64,000 nt of DNA from Anaerolineaceae bacterium (GTDB lineage: Bacteria > Chloroflexota > Anaerolineae > Anaerolineales > Anaerolineaceae): the NCBI GenBank assembly GCA_011620555.1, contig WOYY01000061.1, positions 19,703 to 83,702 on the forward strand, given 5' to 3'. Shown piece by piece: positions 48,618 to 58,035 of this stretch. A program made the translations under genes and the position numbers. The notes beneath the pieces are model-generated. The model did not search any database and was not told the DNA's origin. It saw only the letters and a program-made list of their open reading frames with translations. Within the stretch, counting starts at the first letter, position 1. Every line of letters starts with the position of its first letter.

Positions 48618-49307
48618 TTAAGCCTGTTCGGGAATCCCCGTAATCCGGATGCCGGAAGCCTTGACCTTATGCTGGATGTTCAGGCCGATCAACACAGAGG
48701 TCAGCCCTTCGACCACGACGGCGTTCTCAATCGGGCCGGCGTCCCAGCCCTTGAGGCCCGTATCGGCCACCAAACCCAAAACGACCTCCCGGGCGGCTTT
48801 GGTCCTGCCGCAAACCAGCACGTCGCAATCCACATTGTCATTCGCGTTCATCAGGCGTTCATAGGAAATGTTCTGGAAAGCGTCCACCACCCGGCAGTTC
48901 TCGCCGAGGATTTCCTGCGCCTCCTGGGCCACAGAGCCGGCCGGCGGCATCTGCACCCTGGTGACCTTGGGCGGCACAATCGGCACCACCACATCCACCA
49001 GGATCTTCCCATCCAGCACGTCTTTCAGCCCTTCCAGGGTCGGCCGGTGGGCGGCATAGGGCACAGTGACCACTGCGATCTCGCAGGCGGCCACAGCCTC
49101 GGCGTTTTCCATCCCCGCCAGCAGCTCACCGCCGGTTGAGAGCAAAGCCTGCAACTCCGCAACCGCACGCTGGGCTTTCTCCGCCTGGCGGGAGCCGATG
49201 ACCACGTGGTGGCCCGCCTGAACCCAGCGATAGGCCAGGCCCTTGCCTTCTTTGCCGGTCCCGCCGATGATGCCGATCGTATAGTTTTGTTTTTCGTTTT
49301 CAGTCAT
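48618..49307 (-). CDS. npdG: F420H2:NADP+ oxidoreductase (NpdG)
   Basis: IGIIGGTGKEGKGLAYRWVQAGHHVVIGSRQAEKA; VVDAFQNISYERL; VLVCGRTKAAREVVLGL. Confidence 0.9.
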   Translation of the reverse strand: MTENEKQNYTIGIIGGTGKEGKGLAYRWVQAGHHVVIGSRQAEKAQRAVAELQALLSTGGELLAGMENAEAVAACEIAVVTVPYAAHRPTLEGLKDVLDGKILVDVVVPIVPPKVTRVQMPPAGSVAQEAQEILGENCRVVDAFQNISYERLMNANDNVDCDVLVCGRTKAAREVVLGLVADTGLKGWDAGPIENAVVVEGLTSVLIGLNIQHKVKASGIRITGIPEQA

Positions 49308-49316
49308 TTCCCAATC

Positions 49317-50675
49317 CTATTTCTTGAGCGCGAACTCTTCATAGCGCTGCCAGGTTCCAACAGAGACTTCCAGCGCTTTGCGGGCGATCTCCGCCTCATC
49401 CAGCGTGAGCAGTTTCTTCTGATACATCAGGGGCTTGCCCGCGACGATCGTCGCCGTCACCATGCTCTCCTGGAACCCAAACAGGATCTGCCAGGGCAGG
49501 TTGCCGGGGGTCAGCGGGGTGATGGGGTGGTAATTCACAAAGATCAGGTCAGCTGCCGCACCCTCTTTGATCCAGCCCACCCGCAGGCCGTCAAAAACCT
49601 CTGTAACCAGGTCGCTGTTGTTTGCAACGGCCATCTTCATCACCGTGTTGCCGTTCATCTGCTGAGGGTTGAAATGGGCCATCTTCGGGAGCAGGTAGGC
49701 TTCTTTCCATTCCTGCCACATCGTGTTGGAGAAACCATCATTCCCCATCCCAACCCGGACGCCCGCTTCCAGCATTTCTTCCACCGGGGCCACGCCGACC
49801 GCGTTGTTCATGTTCGAGCGAGGCTGATGCGTCAACCAGGCGCCGGTCTGGGCAACATGCGCAATCTCCCGGCTGTCCAGATGGACGCCGTGCACCAGGA
49901 TCGACTGCGGCTGGACAATCCCGAACTCATCCAGGCGGAAGATCACCCGCTTGCCGGATTTCTCCAGGCTGTCCACCTGGTCGGCCAGGCCTTCGGCCAC
50001 ATGGATATGGAAGCCGACTTCATCCGGGCAGAGGTCCCGGGACCGCTGGAGCGTGCCCGCCGAGAGGGTCAGGCTGGCGTGCAGGCCGAAATGCGCCCGC
50101 AGCTTGGCGTCCGCTGGGTCGCGGCGGGCGATTCGTTTGATGAACCGCAGATTTTCCTGAATGCCCTGCTCGGATTTCTCCATCCCGTCCCGGTCGGTGA
50201 CTTCATAGCACAGCGAGGCCCGCACGCCGGCCTGATTGACAGCGTCTGCGAGGATATCCAAGGAACCCTCAATGGCATTCGGAGAGGCATGATGATCGAT
50301 CAGAGTCGTCGTACCGTGTTTGATGGCATCCACCAGACAGACCAGGGCGGAGTATTTGACGCCCTCTTCATCCAAGGCCTTATCCAGGTTCCACCAGAGC
50401 TTTTCGAGGATCTGGACGAAATTCTTGGGCGGATCGCCGGGGATCGCCAGCCCGCGGGAAAATGCGCTGTAAAAATGGGTATGCGCGCAGATATTCCCCG
50501 GCATGACGTATTGCCCGGCGGCGTCGAGTTGCTCTTCATCGGGATAAGCGCGGATGAGTTCGTCCTGTGGAGCGATCTTTTCAATGATCCCCTCCCGCGC
50601 CAGAATCCCCGTCCCCTCCGGCAGGATCTGGTTTTCAGGACCCCAGGTAATGATCTTACCGTTAATGATCAGCAT
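49317..50675 (-). CDS. ssnA: SsnA-like amidohydrolase
   Basis: MLIINGKIITWGPENQIL.., VMPGNICAHTHFYSAFSRGL, TTLIDHHASPNAIEGSLD, GMGNDGFSNTMWQEWKEAYLL. Confidence 0.88.
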   Translation of the reverse strand: MLIINGKIITWGPENQILPEGTGILAREGIIEKIAPQDELIRAYPDEEQLDAAGQYVMPGNICAHTHFYSAFSRGLAIPGDPPKNFVQILEKLWWNLDKALDEEGVKYSALVCLVDAIKHGTTTLIDHHASPNAIEGSLDILADAVNQAGVRASLCYEVTDRDGMEKSEQGIQENLRFIKRIARRDPADAKLRAHFGLHASLTLSAGTLQRSRDLCPDEVGFHIHVAEGLADQVDSLEKSGKRVIFRLDEFGIVQPQSILVHGVHLDSREIAHVAQTGAWLTHQPRSNMNNAVGVAPVEEMLEAGVRVGMGNDGFSNTMWQEWKEAYLLPKMAHFNPQQMNGNTVMKMAVANNSDLVTEVFDGLRVGWIKEGAAADLIFVNYHPITPLTPGNLPWQILFGFQESMVTATIVAGKPLMYQKKLLTLDEAEIARKALEVSVGTWQRYEEFALKK

Positions 50676-50716
50676 CCTTTTCCTCTCATTGGCAGGTGAT
50701 GGTTGGTGATGGCAAA

Positions 50717-50725
50717 ATTATAGCA
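50717..50725 (-). promoter_or_regulatory. Extended -10 promoter for the ssnA/F420/XDH cluster
   Basis: TGCTATAAT on - strand, about 42 nt upstream of ssnA ATG. Confidence 0.65.
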
Positions 50726-50750
50726 CAAGCACCCCTCTCAGAAGGAAAAC

Positions 50751-50767
50751 CCTGAGATAATCTCAGG
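50751..50767. promoter_or_regulatory. 17-bp perfect palindrome, candidate operator
   Basis: CCTGAGAT-A-ATCTCAGG between the two divergent -10 elements. Confidence 0.55.
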
Positions 50768-50784
50768 CTGAATCCGCCCCTCAA

Positions 50785-50793
50785 TGCTATAAT
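50785..50793 (+). promoter_or_regulatory. Extended -10 promoter for DUF309-pcp genes
   Basis: TGCTATAAT on + strand, 28 nt before the ORF at 50822. Confidence 0.6.
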
Positions 50794-50821
50794 GCCTTTA
50801 TCTCAATCAGGCAGGTGACCC

Positions 50822-51211
50822 ATGATCCAACCCACATCTGGCATACATCCCGAGGCCGTCAAGGGTCTGCAAGCTTTCAATCAGCGTGAGTTTTATGATG
50901 CGCACGAATACTTTGAAGATGCCTGGCGGATATCCCCCCTCGAAGAACGCGAATTCTACCGGGCCCTGCTGCAGCTCAGCGGCGGCTTTTACCGTTTAAC
51001 GCAAGGCCGCCCCGCTGCGGCCCACAAATTTTTTGACCGCGCCCTCTTCTGGCTGCGGCCCTTCCCGGACAGCTTCAAATCCCTGGACGTGGTGGACCTC
51101 CGCGCCCGGTTGAAGGCCCTGCTGATCGCATTAGAGAAGGACCTGCCCAGCGCTGAGATCGCCGCCCAGCACTTCCAGCCGATCAAGCTGCCGCCCGAGG
51201 TGAAGCCATGA
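50822..51211 (+). CDS. DUF309-family protein
   Basis: GLQAFNQREFYDAHEYFEDAWRISPLEEREFYRALLQLSGGFYRLTQGRPAAAHKFFDRAL. Confidence 0.88.
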   Translation: MIQPTSGIHPEAVKGLQAFNQREFYDAHEYFEDAWRISPLEEREFYRALLQLSGGFYRLTQGRPAAAHKFFDRALFWLRPFPDSFKSLDVVDLRARLKALLIALEKDLPSAEIAAQHFQPIKLPPEVKP

Positions 51212-51816
51212 AAGTCCTGATCACCGGTTTTGAACCCTTTGGAGAAAGTTCGCTCAACCCCAGCCAGATCCTGGTGGAGGGCGCTCCAGCGGCCTTCCCC
51301 AACGGCATTGAGATCATCAAAGCGATCCTGCCCGTGGAGCGGGCGGCCGGCCCTGAAGCCCTGATCGATGCCCTCCTGCGCCACCAGCCCGATGCGGCGA
51401 TCTGCTTTGGCCTGGCCGTTGGCCGCCCGGTCATCTCTCTGGAGCGCGTCGCCGTGAACCTGTTGGACTACCGCATCGCGGATAACGCCGGCGAGACCGT
51501 GCAGGACCAGCCGGTCGCAGCGGAGGGTCCCCCAGCCTATTTCAGCCGCCTGCCGCTGACCGCGATGCTCGCAGCCCTGCAATCCAACAGCATCCCCGCG
51601 GAGCTTTCGCTGACCGCCGGAGCTTACCTCTGCAACCAAATCTTTTACACCCTGATGCACCATCTCGCCGCTCACCAGCGGGATATCCCCGCGGGCTTCG
51701 TCCATTTGCCCGCCTGCCCCGAACAGGCAGCCCACTTCAACAAACCCCTGCCCACCATGAGCCTGGACCTGTTGGAAAAAGCGCTGCCTCTCCTGTTGGA
51801 AACGCTGGGAGGATGA
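51208..51816 (+). CDS. pcp: Pyroglutamyl-peptidase I
   Basis: MKVLITGFEPFGESSLNPSQILVE; CFGLAVGRPVISLERVAVNLLDYRIADN; LSLTAGAYLCNQIFYTLMHHLA (Cys active site), HLPACPEQA. Confidence 0.92.
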   Translation: MKVLITGFEPFGESSLNPSQILVEGAPAAFPNGIEIIKAILPVERAAGPEALIDALLRHQPDAAICFGLAVGRPVISLERVAVNLLDYRIADNAGETVQDQPVAAEGPPAYFSRLPLTAMLAALQSNSIPAELSLTAGAYLCNQIFYTLMHHLAAHQRDIPAGFVHLPACPEQAAHFNKPLPTMSLDLLEKALPLLLETLGG

Positions 51817-51839
51817 TGCACTTTCTGAAAGGCATCGGC

Positions 51840-53120
51840 ATGAAAACCATTCCACCCACTAACGCATGGATCCTCCGGGAAGACACCCGTTTTGAACCGG
51901 GCACTTATTTTGTGCCGGAAGGGATCACCATCGCTGCCGATGGGATCACCCTGGATGGCAATGGCGCCAGGCTGATCGGCAACGGTTCGTCCGGCACAGC
52001 TATCCGCCTAGAAGGGGTCAGCCAGGTGACCCTCAAGAACCTCCAGATCAGCGGCTTCAGCCGCGGGATCACGGCGGTCGAGTGTCAGGGGCTGACGATC
52101 AAAAATTGCCGGATCAGAGAATGCACGGCCAGCCCGGGCTCGCCAGCCGCTGCCTTCCCCTGGCAGCCGGCAGCCCCTTGCCCCGTTGCGATCTTCTTCG
52201 CAGGCGTGACGAGCAGCGAGGTGCTCAACAACGATCTGCAATGCCAGGCCAATGGCTTCTCGGCCTATTCCTGCCGGCATTTGGTGGTGAAAGGCAACAC
52301 CGCCAGCCACCAGCCGGGGGTTGGATTTCTGCTGAATGACACCAGCAAATCGCTCTTCAACGAAAACAACGCCAACAACTGCGGGACGGATGGGCTGCCT
52401 CCCCGCAACCACGCAGGGGACGGCGGGGCTTTTGCGGGCTTCCTGCTGGTCAATGGCTCCGAGCACAACGAATTTCAGGCCAACAGCGCCCGCCTATGCG
52501 CAACCGGGTTCAAATTGATTGGGCTGACGCCGCAAAATCAGGCCGTTCCCTGCGGCCACAACCGCTTTGAGAATAACGATGCCTCCCATTGCGTCTATGA
52601 CGGCTTTGCGGATCGCCAGAACCAGGACAACCGCTATCTGCAAAACCAGGCCAATAGCGCGAATAACGGATTTGCCCTGGACCACGTCACCGGTTCAAGG
52701 TTGGAAAACAACGCCCTCTTTGGGAACCACCGAGCTGGAATCGCCGCGGTGAACAGCGCCCATTGCGAGGTCATCCACAACACGCTGCAGGATAACCGCT
52801 TTGGCCTGCTGTTTTGGAGCCGGCCTGACCCGCAGGCCCAAACCGTCCTCCCCGAAAACGACACCAGCAAGTTCTGGGAGATCCGCAACAACACCTTTTT
52901 GCGCAACCACACGGGCATCCGGATCGCGGCCGACCAGATTTCAGGGATTACGGCGCTTGGCCCCGACCAGGCCGGCAAACAGCCCAAACCGCACGACCAC
53001 GAGATCCTTCAAAACGTGTTCTCCGATAACCGCCTGGGCGTTCAAACCCAAAATGTTGAGCGGACGGTGATCAAGGACAACCAATTTGAACTAAACTTAT
53101 TGGGTGATATCAAATCCTAA
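51840..53120 (+). CDS. Right-handed parallel beta-helix repeat protein
   Basis: Repeated N-rich coils (VLNNDLQCQANGFSAYSC, NRFENNDASHCVYDGFADR, RLENNALFGNHRAGIAAVNSAHCEVIHNTLQDN); no obvious signal peptide. Confidence 0.85.
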   Translation: MKTIPPTNAWILREDTRFEPGTYFVPEGITIAADGITLDGNGARLIGNGSSGTAIRLEGVSQVTLKNLQISGFSRGITAVECQGLTIKNCRIRECTASPGSPAAAFPWQPAAPCPVAIFFAGVTSSEVLNNDLQCQANGFSAYSCRHLVVKGNTASHQPGVGFLLNDTSKSLFNENNANNCGTDGLPPRNHAGDGGAFAGFLLVNGSEHNEFQANSARLCATGFKLIGLTPQNQAVPCGHNRFENNDASHCVYDGFADRQNQDNRYLQNQANSANNGFALDHVTGSRLENNALFGNHRAGIAAVNSAHCEVIHNTLQDNRFGLLFWSRPDPQAQTVLPENDTSKFWEIRNNTFLRNHTGIRIAADQISGITALGPDQAGKQPKPHDHEILQNVFSDNRLGVQTQNVERTVIKDNQFELNLLGDIKS

Positions 53121-54321
53121 AATCAGGCGAACCATGAACCCCATCGTCATCGAGAAGACCCGGCAGACCGCCAGCCTGCTCAAAGAGAATAACATCGACC
53201 TGTGGTTGACCTTTGTCCGCGAGACCAGCGCCGGAGGCGACCCAATCCTGCCCTTGATCTACGGCGACTCGGACCTCACCTGGCAGAGCGCGCTGATCTT
53301 CACCTGCAGCGGAGAAAGCCTGGCCATCGTCGGCCGCTTTGAAACGGAAACCGCTGAGAACCTTGGGGCTTTCTCCCGCGTGATCCCCTATGATGAAAGC
53401 ATCCGCTCCGTGCTGCTCGCGGAGTTGGAACGGCTCAATCCAGCCCAGATCGCGATCAATTATTCCGAGAGCGATGTGCTGGCCGATGGCCTCAGCCACG
53501 GCATGTACCTGAACCTGCTCGCCCTGCTGGAAGGCACACCCTTCACCGGAAGACTCATTTCCGCGGAACACCTGATCAGCAGCCTGCGGGGGCGCAAATC
53601 CGACCTCGAAATCGCCCGCATTCGCCAGGCCATCGCCATAACCGAAGAAATCTATGCGAAAGCCTTTGCCAATCTCAGTCCGGGGATGAGCGAGATCGAA
53701 GCGGCAGGGATGATGCAGGCGGAAGTCCTCAAAAGAGGGCTGGGTTTTGCCTGGCCGCGCGCCAACAACCCCGCGGTCAACTCCGGCCCCGATTCGCCGG
53801 TGGGCCATAACGCGCCGACCGGCATCAGGATCGAACGCGGCCACCTGCTTCACTTTGATTTTGGCGTTCGGGAAAGTGATTACTGTTCCGATATTCAGCG
53901 GATGGTCTATTTCCTCAAACCGGGCGAAAGCCAGCCACCCGCCCCCGTCCGCAAGGGCTTCAACACGGTGGTACAGGCTATCCAGGCCGCTTTCAATGCG
54001 GTCCGCCCCGGCGCTCAAGGAGTAGAGGTTGACCAAGCCGCGCGGGCCGTCGTGATGGGCGCGGGCTACCCGGAATATAAATACGCCACCGGCCATCAGG
54101 TCGGCCGTCTGGCGCATGACGGCGGCGCGATCCTTGGCCCGGCCTGGGACCGCTACGGCCGGACGCCCTTCCTCCCGCTGGAAGTCGGCCAGGTCTTCAC
54201 GCTCGAACCCGGCCTGATGGTGCCGGGCTATGGCTATGTCGGCCTGGAGGAGGATATTCTGGTCACCGGGGGAGGCGCAGTATTCCTCTCCACCCCCCAA
54301 ACCGAACTGATCCTGAAATAA
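53104..54321 (+). CDS. M24-family aminopeptidase P/Xaa-Pro peptidase
   Basis: LRGRKSDLEIARIRQAI, LLHFDFGVRESDYCSDIQRMVYF, YKYATGHQVGRLAHDGG, VFTLEPGLMVPGYGYVGLEEDILVT; ATG at 53134 is an alternative start. Confidence 0.92.
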   Translation: MISNPKIRRTMNPIVIEKTRQTASLLKENNIDLWLTFVRETSAGGDPILPLIYGDSDLTWQSALIFTCSGESLAIVGRFETETAENLGAFSRVIPYDESIRSVLLAELERLNPAQIAINYSESDVLADGLSHGMYLNLLALLEGTPFTGRLISAEHLISSLRGRKSDLEIARIRQAIAITEEIYAKAFANLSPGMSEIEAAGMMQAEVLKRGLGFAWPRANNPAVNSGPDSPVGHNAPTGIRIERGHLLHFDFGVRESDYCSDIQRMVYFLKPGESQPPAPVRKGFNTVVQAIQAAFNAVRPGAQGVEVDQAARAVVMGAGYPEYKYATGHQVGRLAHDGGAILGPAWDRYGRTPFLPLEVGQVFTLEPGLMVPGYGYVGLEEDILVTGGGAVFLSTPQTELILK

Positions 54322-54338
54322 AAACGGAAGATTAACCA

Positions 54339-54368
54339 AAAACAGGACACGAAATCGTGCCCTGTTTT
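54339..54368. terminator. Bidirectional hairpin terminator
   Basis: AAAACAGGACACGA-aa-TCGTGCCCTGTTTT. Confidence 0.8.
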
Positions 54369-54386
54369 GTGATTTTGATTGCGGAC

Positions 54387-54905
54387 TTACTTTTCAATCA
54401 CATCAATTGACTGGATTTTTACACCTTCATATTCCGGGTGCATCGGGTCCCGCGCCGGGATCGCAAAAACGACATCCATCCCATCCACCACCTCACCGAA
54501 GACGCTGTGTTTGCCGTCCAGCCAGGGAGTCGGGACGTGCGTGATGAAGAACTGAGACCCATTAGTGTTCGGGCCGGCGTTCGCCATCGAGAGGATGCCC
54601 GGCTTGTTGTGGCGGAGGTCATTGTTAAATTCATCCTTGAAATTGTAGCCCGGGCCGCCCGCGCCGGTCCCGGTCGGATCGCCGCCCTGGACCATGAAGT
54701 TCAAGATCACCCGGTGGAAAATCGTGCCGTCATAATATCCCTCTTTGGCCAGGAACACAAAATTGTTCACCGTCCGGGGAACCTGCTTTTCAAAAAGGTC
54801 AAGGGTGATGTCGCCCTTATCCGTGTGCATCACGGCCTTATAATCCTTCGTCAGGTCGATCATCATCTCTGGGGCGGTTGCCCATTGCTGAATCTTCTTT
54901 GCCAT
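54387..54905 (-). CDS. Cyclophilin-type peptidyl-prolyl cis-trans isomerase
   Basis: [72 protein letters not shown]. Confidence 0.95.
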   Translation of the reverse strand: MAKKIQQWATAPEMMIDLTKDYKAVMHTDKGDITLDLFEKQVPRTVNNFVFLAKEGYYDGTIFHRVILNFMVQGGDPTGTGAGGPGYNFKDEFNNDLRHNKPGILSMANAGPNTNGSQFFITHVPTPWLDGKHSVFGEVVDGMDVVFAIPARDPMHPEYEGVKIQSIDVIEK

Positions 54906-54938
54906 TACGTGCCTTTCTTCTCCATAAAACTTCAGTAA

Positions 54939-55343
54939 TTAGGTTAATTCGTACAATTCTACCAATACCCCATTCGCTGCCTTGGGGTGGATAAAAGCCA
55001 TCTTGCGTCCGGGCAGCTCCAGCGGCGTCTCATTGATCAAGCGGGCGCCCTTTTCCTTTAAGCTGGCCAGCATGCCCTCAATATCCTCGACCTCCAGGCA
55101 GAGGTGATGCAGTCCTTCGCCCCGCTTTTCAAGGTATTTACTCAACCCTGATTCCGGGTCGATCGGTTCCACCAATTCCACCTCGCTGTCGCCAAGGGGG
55201 ATGAAAGCGACTTTGGAGGCCTGGGATGGAACTTCTTCGATATGATCAAGTTCCAGACCCAGCACATCCCGCCAAAAGCCAAGGGCTGAATCGATATCTT
55301 CCACCACAATCGCGACATGATTGATTTTTTTCACTCCAGGCAT
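54939..55343 (-). CDS. mce: Methylmalonyl-CoA epimerase
   Basis: MPGVKKINHVAIVVEDIDSALGFWRDVLGLELDHIEEVPSQASKVAFIPLGDSEVELVEPI...GLHHLCLEVEDI. Confidence 0.93.
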   Translation of the reverse strand: MPGVKKINHVAIVVEDIDSALGFWRDVLGLELDHIEEVPSQASKVAFIPLGDSEVELVEPIDPESGLSKYLEKRGEGLHHLCLEVEDIEGMLASLKEKGARLINETPLELPGRKMAFIHPKAANGVLVELYELT

Positions 55344-55357
55344 GACCGCCCTCCTTC

Positions 55358-57010
55358 TTAGATGAACGTTGGGGGCCGGTATTGCCCCCAAACCTGGCGC
55401 AGGACGCCGCAGATTTCGCCAAGCGTGACGTCATTCTCCGCACACTCGATGAATAAAGGCATCAGCGGTGTGTCGCCCTGGGCAGCCTGTTCCAATTGTC
55501 CCAAAAGTTGGCCCACCTTCTCGCCGTCCCGCCGGGCGCGCAGGGCGGCCAGCCGGGCTTTTTGGTCCTCTTCCACCGAAGGGTCCACCCGGAGCGATTC
55601 GAGTTCAATCTCTTCATCCACCGTGAAGTCGTTCACGCCGACCACAATTTCATCACCGCTCTCGATCGCCCGCTGCACCTGATAGGCGGCCTCCTGGATC
55701 TCGCGCTGCATAAAGCCGGTATTGATGGCGCTCAGCGCGCCGCCCATCGCGTCAATCTTTTCGATGTAATCCATAGCCATCGCTTCGATCTGGTCCGTGA
55801 GAGATTCGATCACATAAGACCCGGCCATGGGGTCCACCGTATCGGCCACGCCCGATTCATGGGCGATGATCTGCTGAGTCCGCAAGGCCACCCGCACCGA
55901 TTTCTCCGTGGGCAGCCAGAGCGCCTCATCCATGCTGTTGGTGTGCAGCGACTGGGTGCCGCCCAGCACGGCCGCGAGCGCCTGCAGCGTGACGCGCACG
56001 ACGTTGTTCTCGGGCTGCTGCGCGGTCAGGGTCGAACCAGCGGTCTGGGTATGGAAACGTAACCGGCAGGATTTTTCATCCTGCGCGCCGAAGCGTTCCT
56101 TCATAATCCGGGCATAAAGCCGCCGGGCCGCCCGGAACTTGGCAATCTCTTCGAGGAAATTGTTATGCGCATTGAAGAAGAAAGAAAGCTGGTTGGCGAA
56201 ATCATCCACCTTCAATCCGGCATCCAGCGCGGCCTGGATATAGGCAATCGCGTTCGCCAGGGTAAAAGCGACCTCCTGGGCCGCTGTGGAACCCGCTTCC
56301 CGGATATGATACCCGGAAATGCTGATCGTATTCCAGCGCGGGACTTCGTCCTTGCAGAACTTGAAGACATCCGTGATCAGGCGCATGGAGGGTTCCGGCG
56401 GGAAAATATAAGTCCCCCGGGCAACATATTCCTTGAGGATGTCGTTCTGAATGGTGCCCCGCAATTTGTTCAAGGGGACGCCCTGTTTCTTGGCCACGGC
56501 GATATAAAACGCCAAGAGAACCGCCGCCGGCGCATTGATCGTCATACTGGTTGAGACCTTGTCCAGCGGGATGTCCTTGAAGAGCGTTTCCATATCCTCC
56601 ACGGAAGAAATTGACACGCCAACCTTGCCCACTTCCCCCTGCGCCAGCGGGTCATCCGCGTCATAACCGATCTGCGTGGGCAGGTCAAAGGCCACCGAGA
56701 GGCCGGTTTGACCCTGCTCCAGCAGGTAGCGATAGCGGGCATTGGATTCCTGGGCCGTGGCGTAACCCGCATACTGGCGCATCGTCCAGAACCGCCCCCG
56801 GTACATGCTGGGCTGCACGCCGCGGGTATAAGGGTAGTTACCTGGGAATCCCAGGTCTTTCATATAATCCTGTTTTTCAGGGGGGAGCATCACCGGAGGG
56901 AGTTCAATCCCCGATGAGGTCATGAACCGATCCCGGCGCTCGGGAAATTTCCGGACCAAGGGGCCATAGTCCTCATTTTCCCATCTTTTCATCTCATCAT
57001 TTAAAGACAT
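55358..57010 (-). CDS. Methylmalonyl-CoA mutase, large (catalytic) subunit without B12-binding domain
   Basis: [80 protein letters not shown]; ends ...GQYRPPTFI. Confidence 0.95.
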   Translation of the reverse strand: MSLNDEMKRWENEDYGPLVRKFPERRDRFMTSSGIELPPVMLPPEKQDYMKDLGFPGNYPYTRGVQPSMYRGRFWTMRQYAGYATAQESNARYRYLLEQGQTGLSVAFDLPTQIGYDADDPLAQGEVGKVGVSISSVEDMETLFKDIPLDKVSTSMTINAPAAVLLAFYIAVAKKQGVPLNKLRGTIQNDILKEYVARGTYIFPPEPSMRLITDVFKFCKDEVPRWNTISISGYHIREAGSTAAQEVAFTLANAIAYIQAALDAGLKVDDFANQLSFFFNAHNNFLEEIAKFRAARRLYARIMKERFGAQDEKSCRLRFHTQTAGSTLTAQQPENNVVRVTLQALAAVLGGTQSLHTNSMDEALWLPTEKSVRVALRTQQIIAHESGVADTVDPMAGSYVIESLTDQIEAMAMDYIEKIDAMGGALSAINTGFMQREIQEAAYQVQRAIESGDEIVVGVNDFTVDEEIELESLRVDPSVEEDQKARLAALRARRDGEKVGQLLGQLEQAAQGDTPLMPLFIECAENDVTLGEICGVLRQVWGQYRPPTFI

Positions 57011-57324
57011 TCACACCTCAAATGGCTTTCAATATTTGGTTTAGGACTAACCCCAAGTATACCCGAAACCCCTTTGACCTTCCTGTACGTCTTTGGGGAA
57101 ATGCGTGCGGAGGGGCGAGTTAAGAAATGGGGTGCGCCCTCCTTTGGGCGCGCCTCCGTTTTTTAGCGCGCTCAATACCGGAGCACATCCGGTTGAATCC
57201 CAAACCATTCTCCATTTACCCCCGTTCCCATCCACCAATTTTTCTGGTAAAATCGTTTAGCTTATCCGTTGTACCCTTCGGGTAAGACACTCAAAAATTG
57301 TATGAACGAAAGGGCTTGTCTGAA

Positions 57325-57942
57325 ATGAAAGTATTGTTGATCAAAGATGTGTACAAATTAGGCCGGGCCGGCGAGATCAAGAAAGTCGCCAATGGCTATG
57401 GCCGCAACTATCTCATCCCCCAGGGCTTTGCCATCCCCGCAACCCCCGGCGCCATGACCCAGGCCGACCGGATCAAAGTCAAGGCCACCGCACGGCGGGC
57501 CGTTTTGAACGAGGAATTAAGCTCTGTGGCTGAGGTGTTGGAAGGAAAAACCCTGACCTTCGCCGTGAAAGCTGGCGAGACCGGACGTCTCTACGGTTCC
57601 GTTTCCGATCAGGATATCATGGAATACGTCAAGGACAACTTTGAGATCGAGCTGGAAAAACGCCAGATTGAAACCGAACCTATCCGTGAACTGGGCATCT
57701 ACCAGATCCCCGTTCATCTGACGATGGACCTCATCCCCACCATCAAGGTGATCATCCACCGTGAAGGTGAAACTCCCGCTTCCGAAGAGAAAAAAGCGGA
57801 AGCCGCCGAAGCGGAAGCCGCTGAGATGAAATTTGTGGTCGAAGAAGCCGTTGAACCCCTCGTTGAAGAGGCCATTGAAGGTGAAGAAGAAGCTGAAGAA
57901 GAAGCCTCAGACGCTGAGGCCTCAGAAGCTGAGGTCTCCTAA
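57325..57942 (+). CDS. rplI: 50S ribosomal protein L9 with acidic C-terminal extension
   Basis: [41 protein letters not shown]-terminal E/A-rich tail of ~60 aa. Confidence 0.95.
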   Translation: MKVLLIKDVYKLGRAGEIKKVANGYGRNYLIPQGFAIPATPGAMTQADRIKVKATARRAVLNEELSSVAEVLEGKTLTFAVKAGETGRLYGSVSDQDIMEYVKDNFEIELEKRQIETEPIRELGIYQIPVHLTMDLIPTIKVIIHREGETPASEEKKAEAAEAEAAEMKFVVEEAVEPLVEEAIEGEEEAEEEASDAEASEAEVS

Positions 57943-57976
57943 ACTGAGGGCTTAATTCACACCCATTTTGAACCGC

Positions 57977-58013
57977 AACCGGCCTGTTTGTGAATGAGCA
58001 ACAGGCCGGTTCT
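57977..58013 (+). terminator. Rho-independent-like terminator after rplI
   Basis: AACCGGCCTGTT-tgtgaatgagc-AACAGGCCGGTT-ctt. Confidence 0.7.
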
Positions 58014-58035
58014 TATATGAGCTATAATAACGCCC

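Noticed and set aside
47928-50699. Long + strand ORFs (403 aa and 497 aa)
   Set aside because: Antisense to cofE, npdG and ssnA; no recognisable motifs.
57130-57165. GCGCCC-tccttt-GGGCGC hairpin followed by a T-run before rplI
   Set aside because: Only a 6-bp stem, the T-run is offset by several bases, and it is far from the end of any gene on that strand; too weak to call a terminator.
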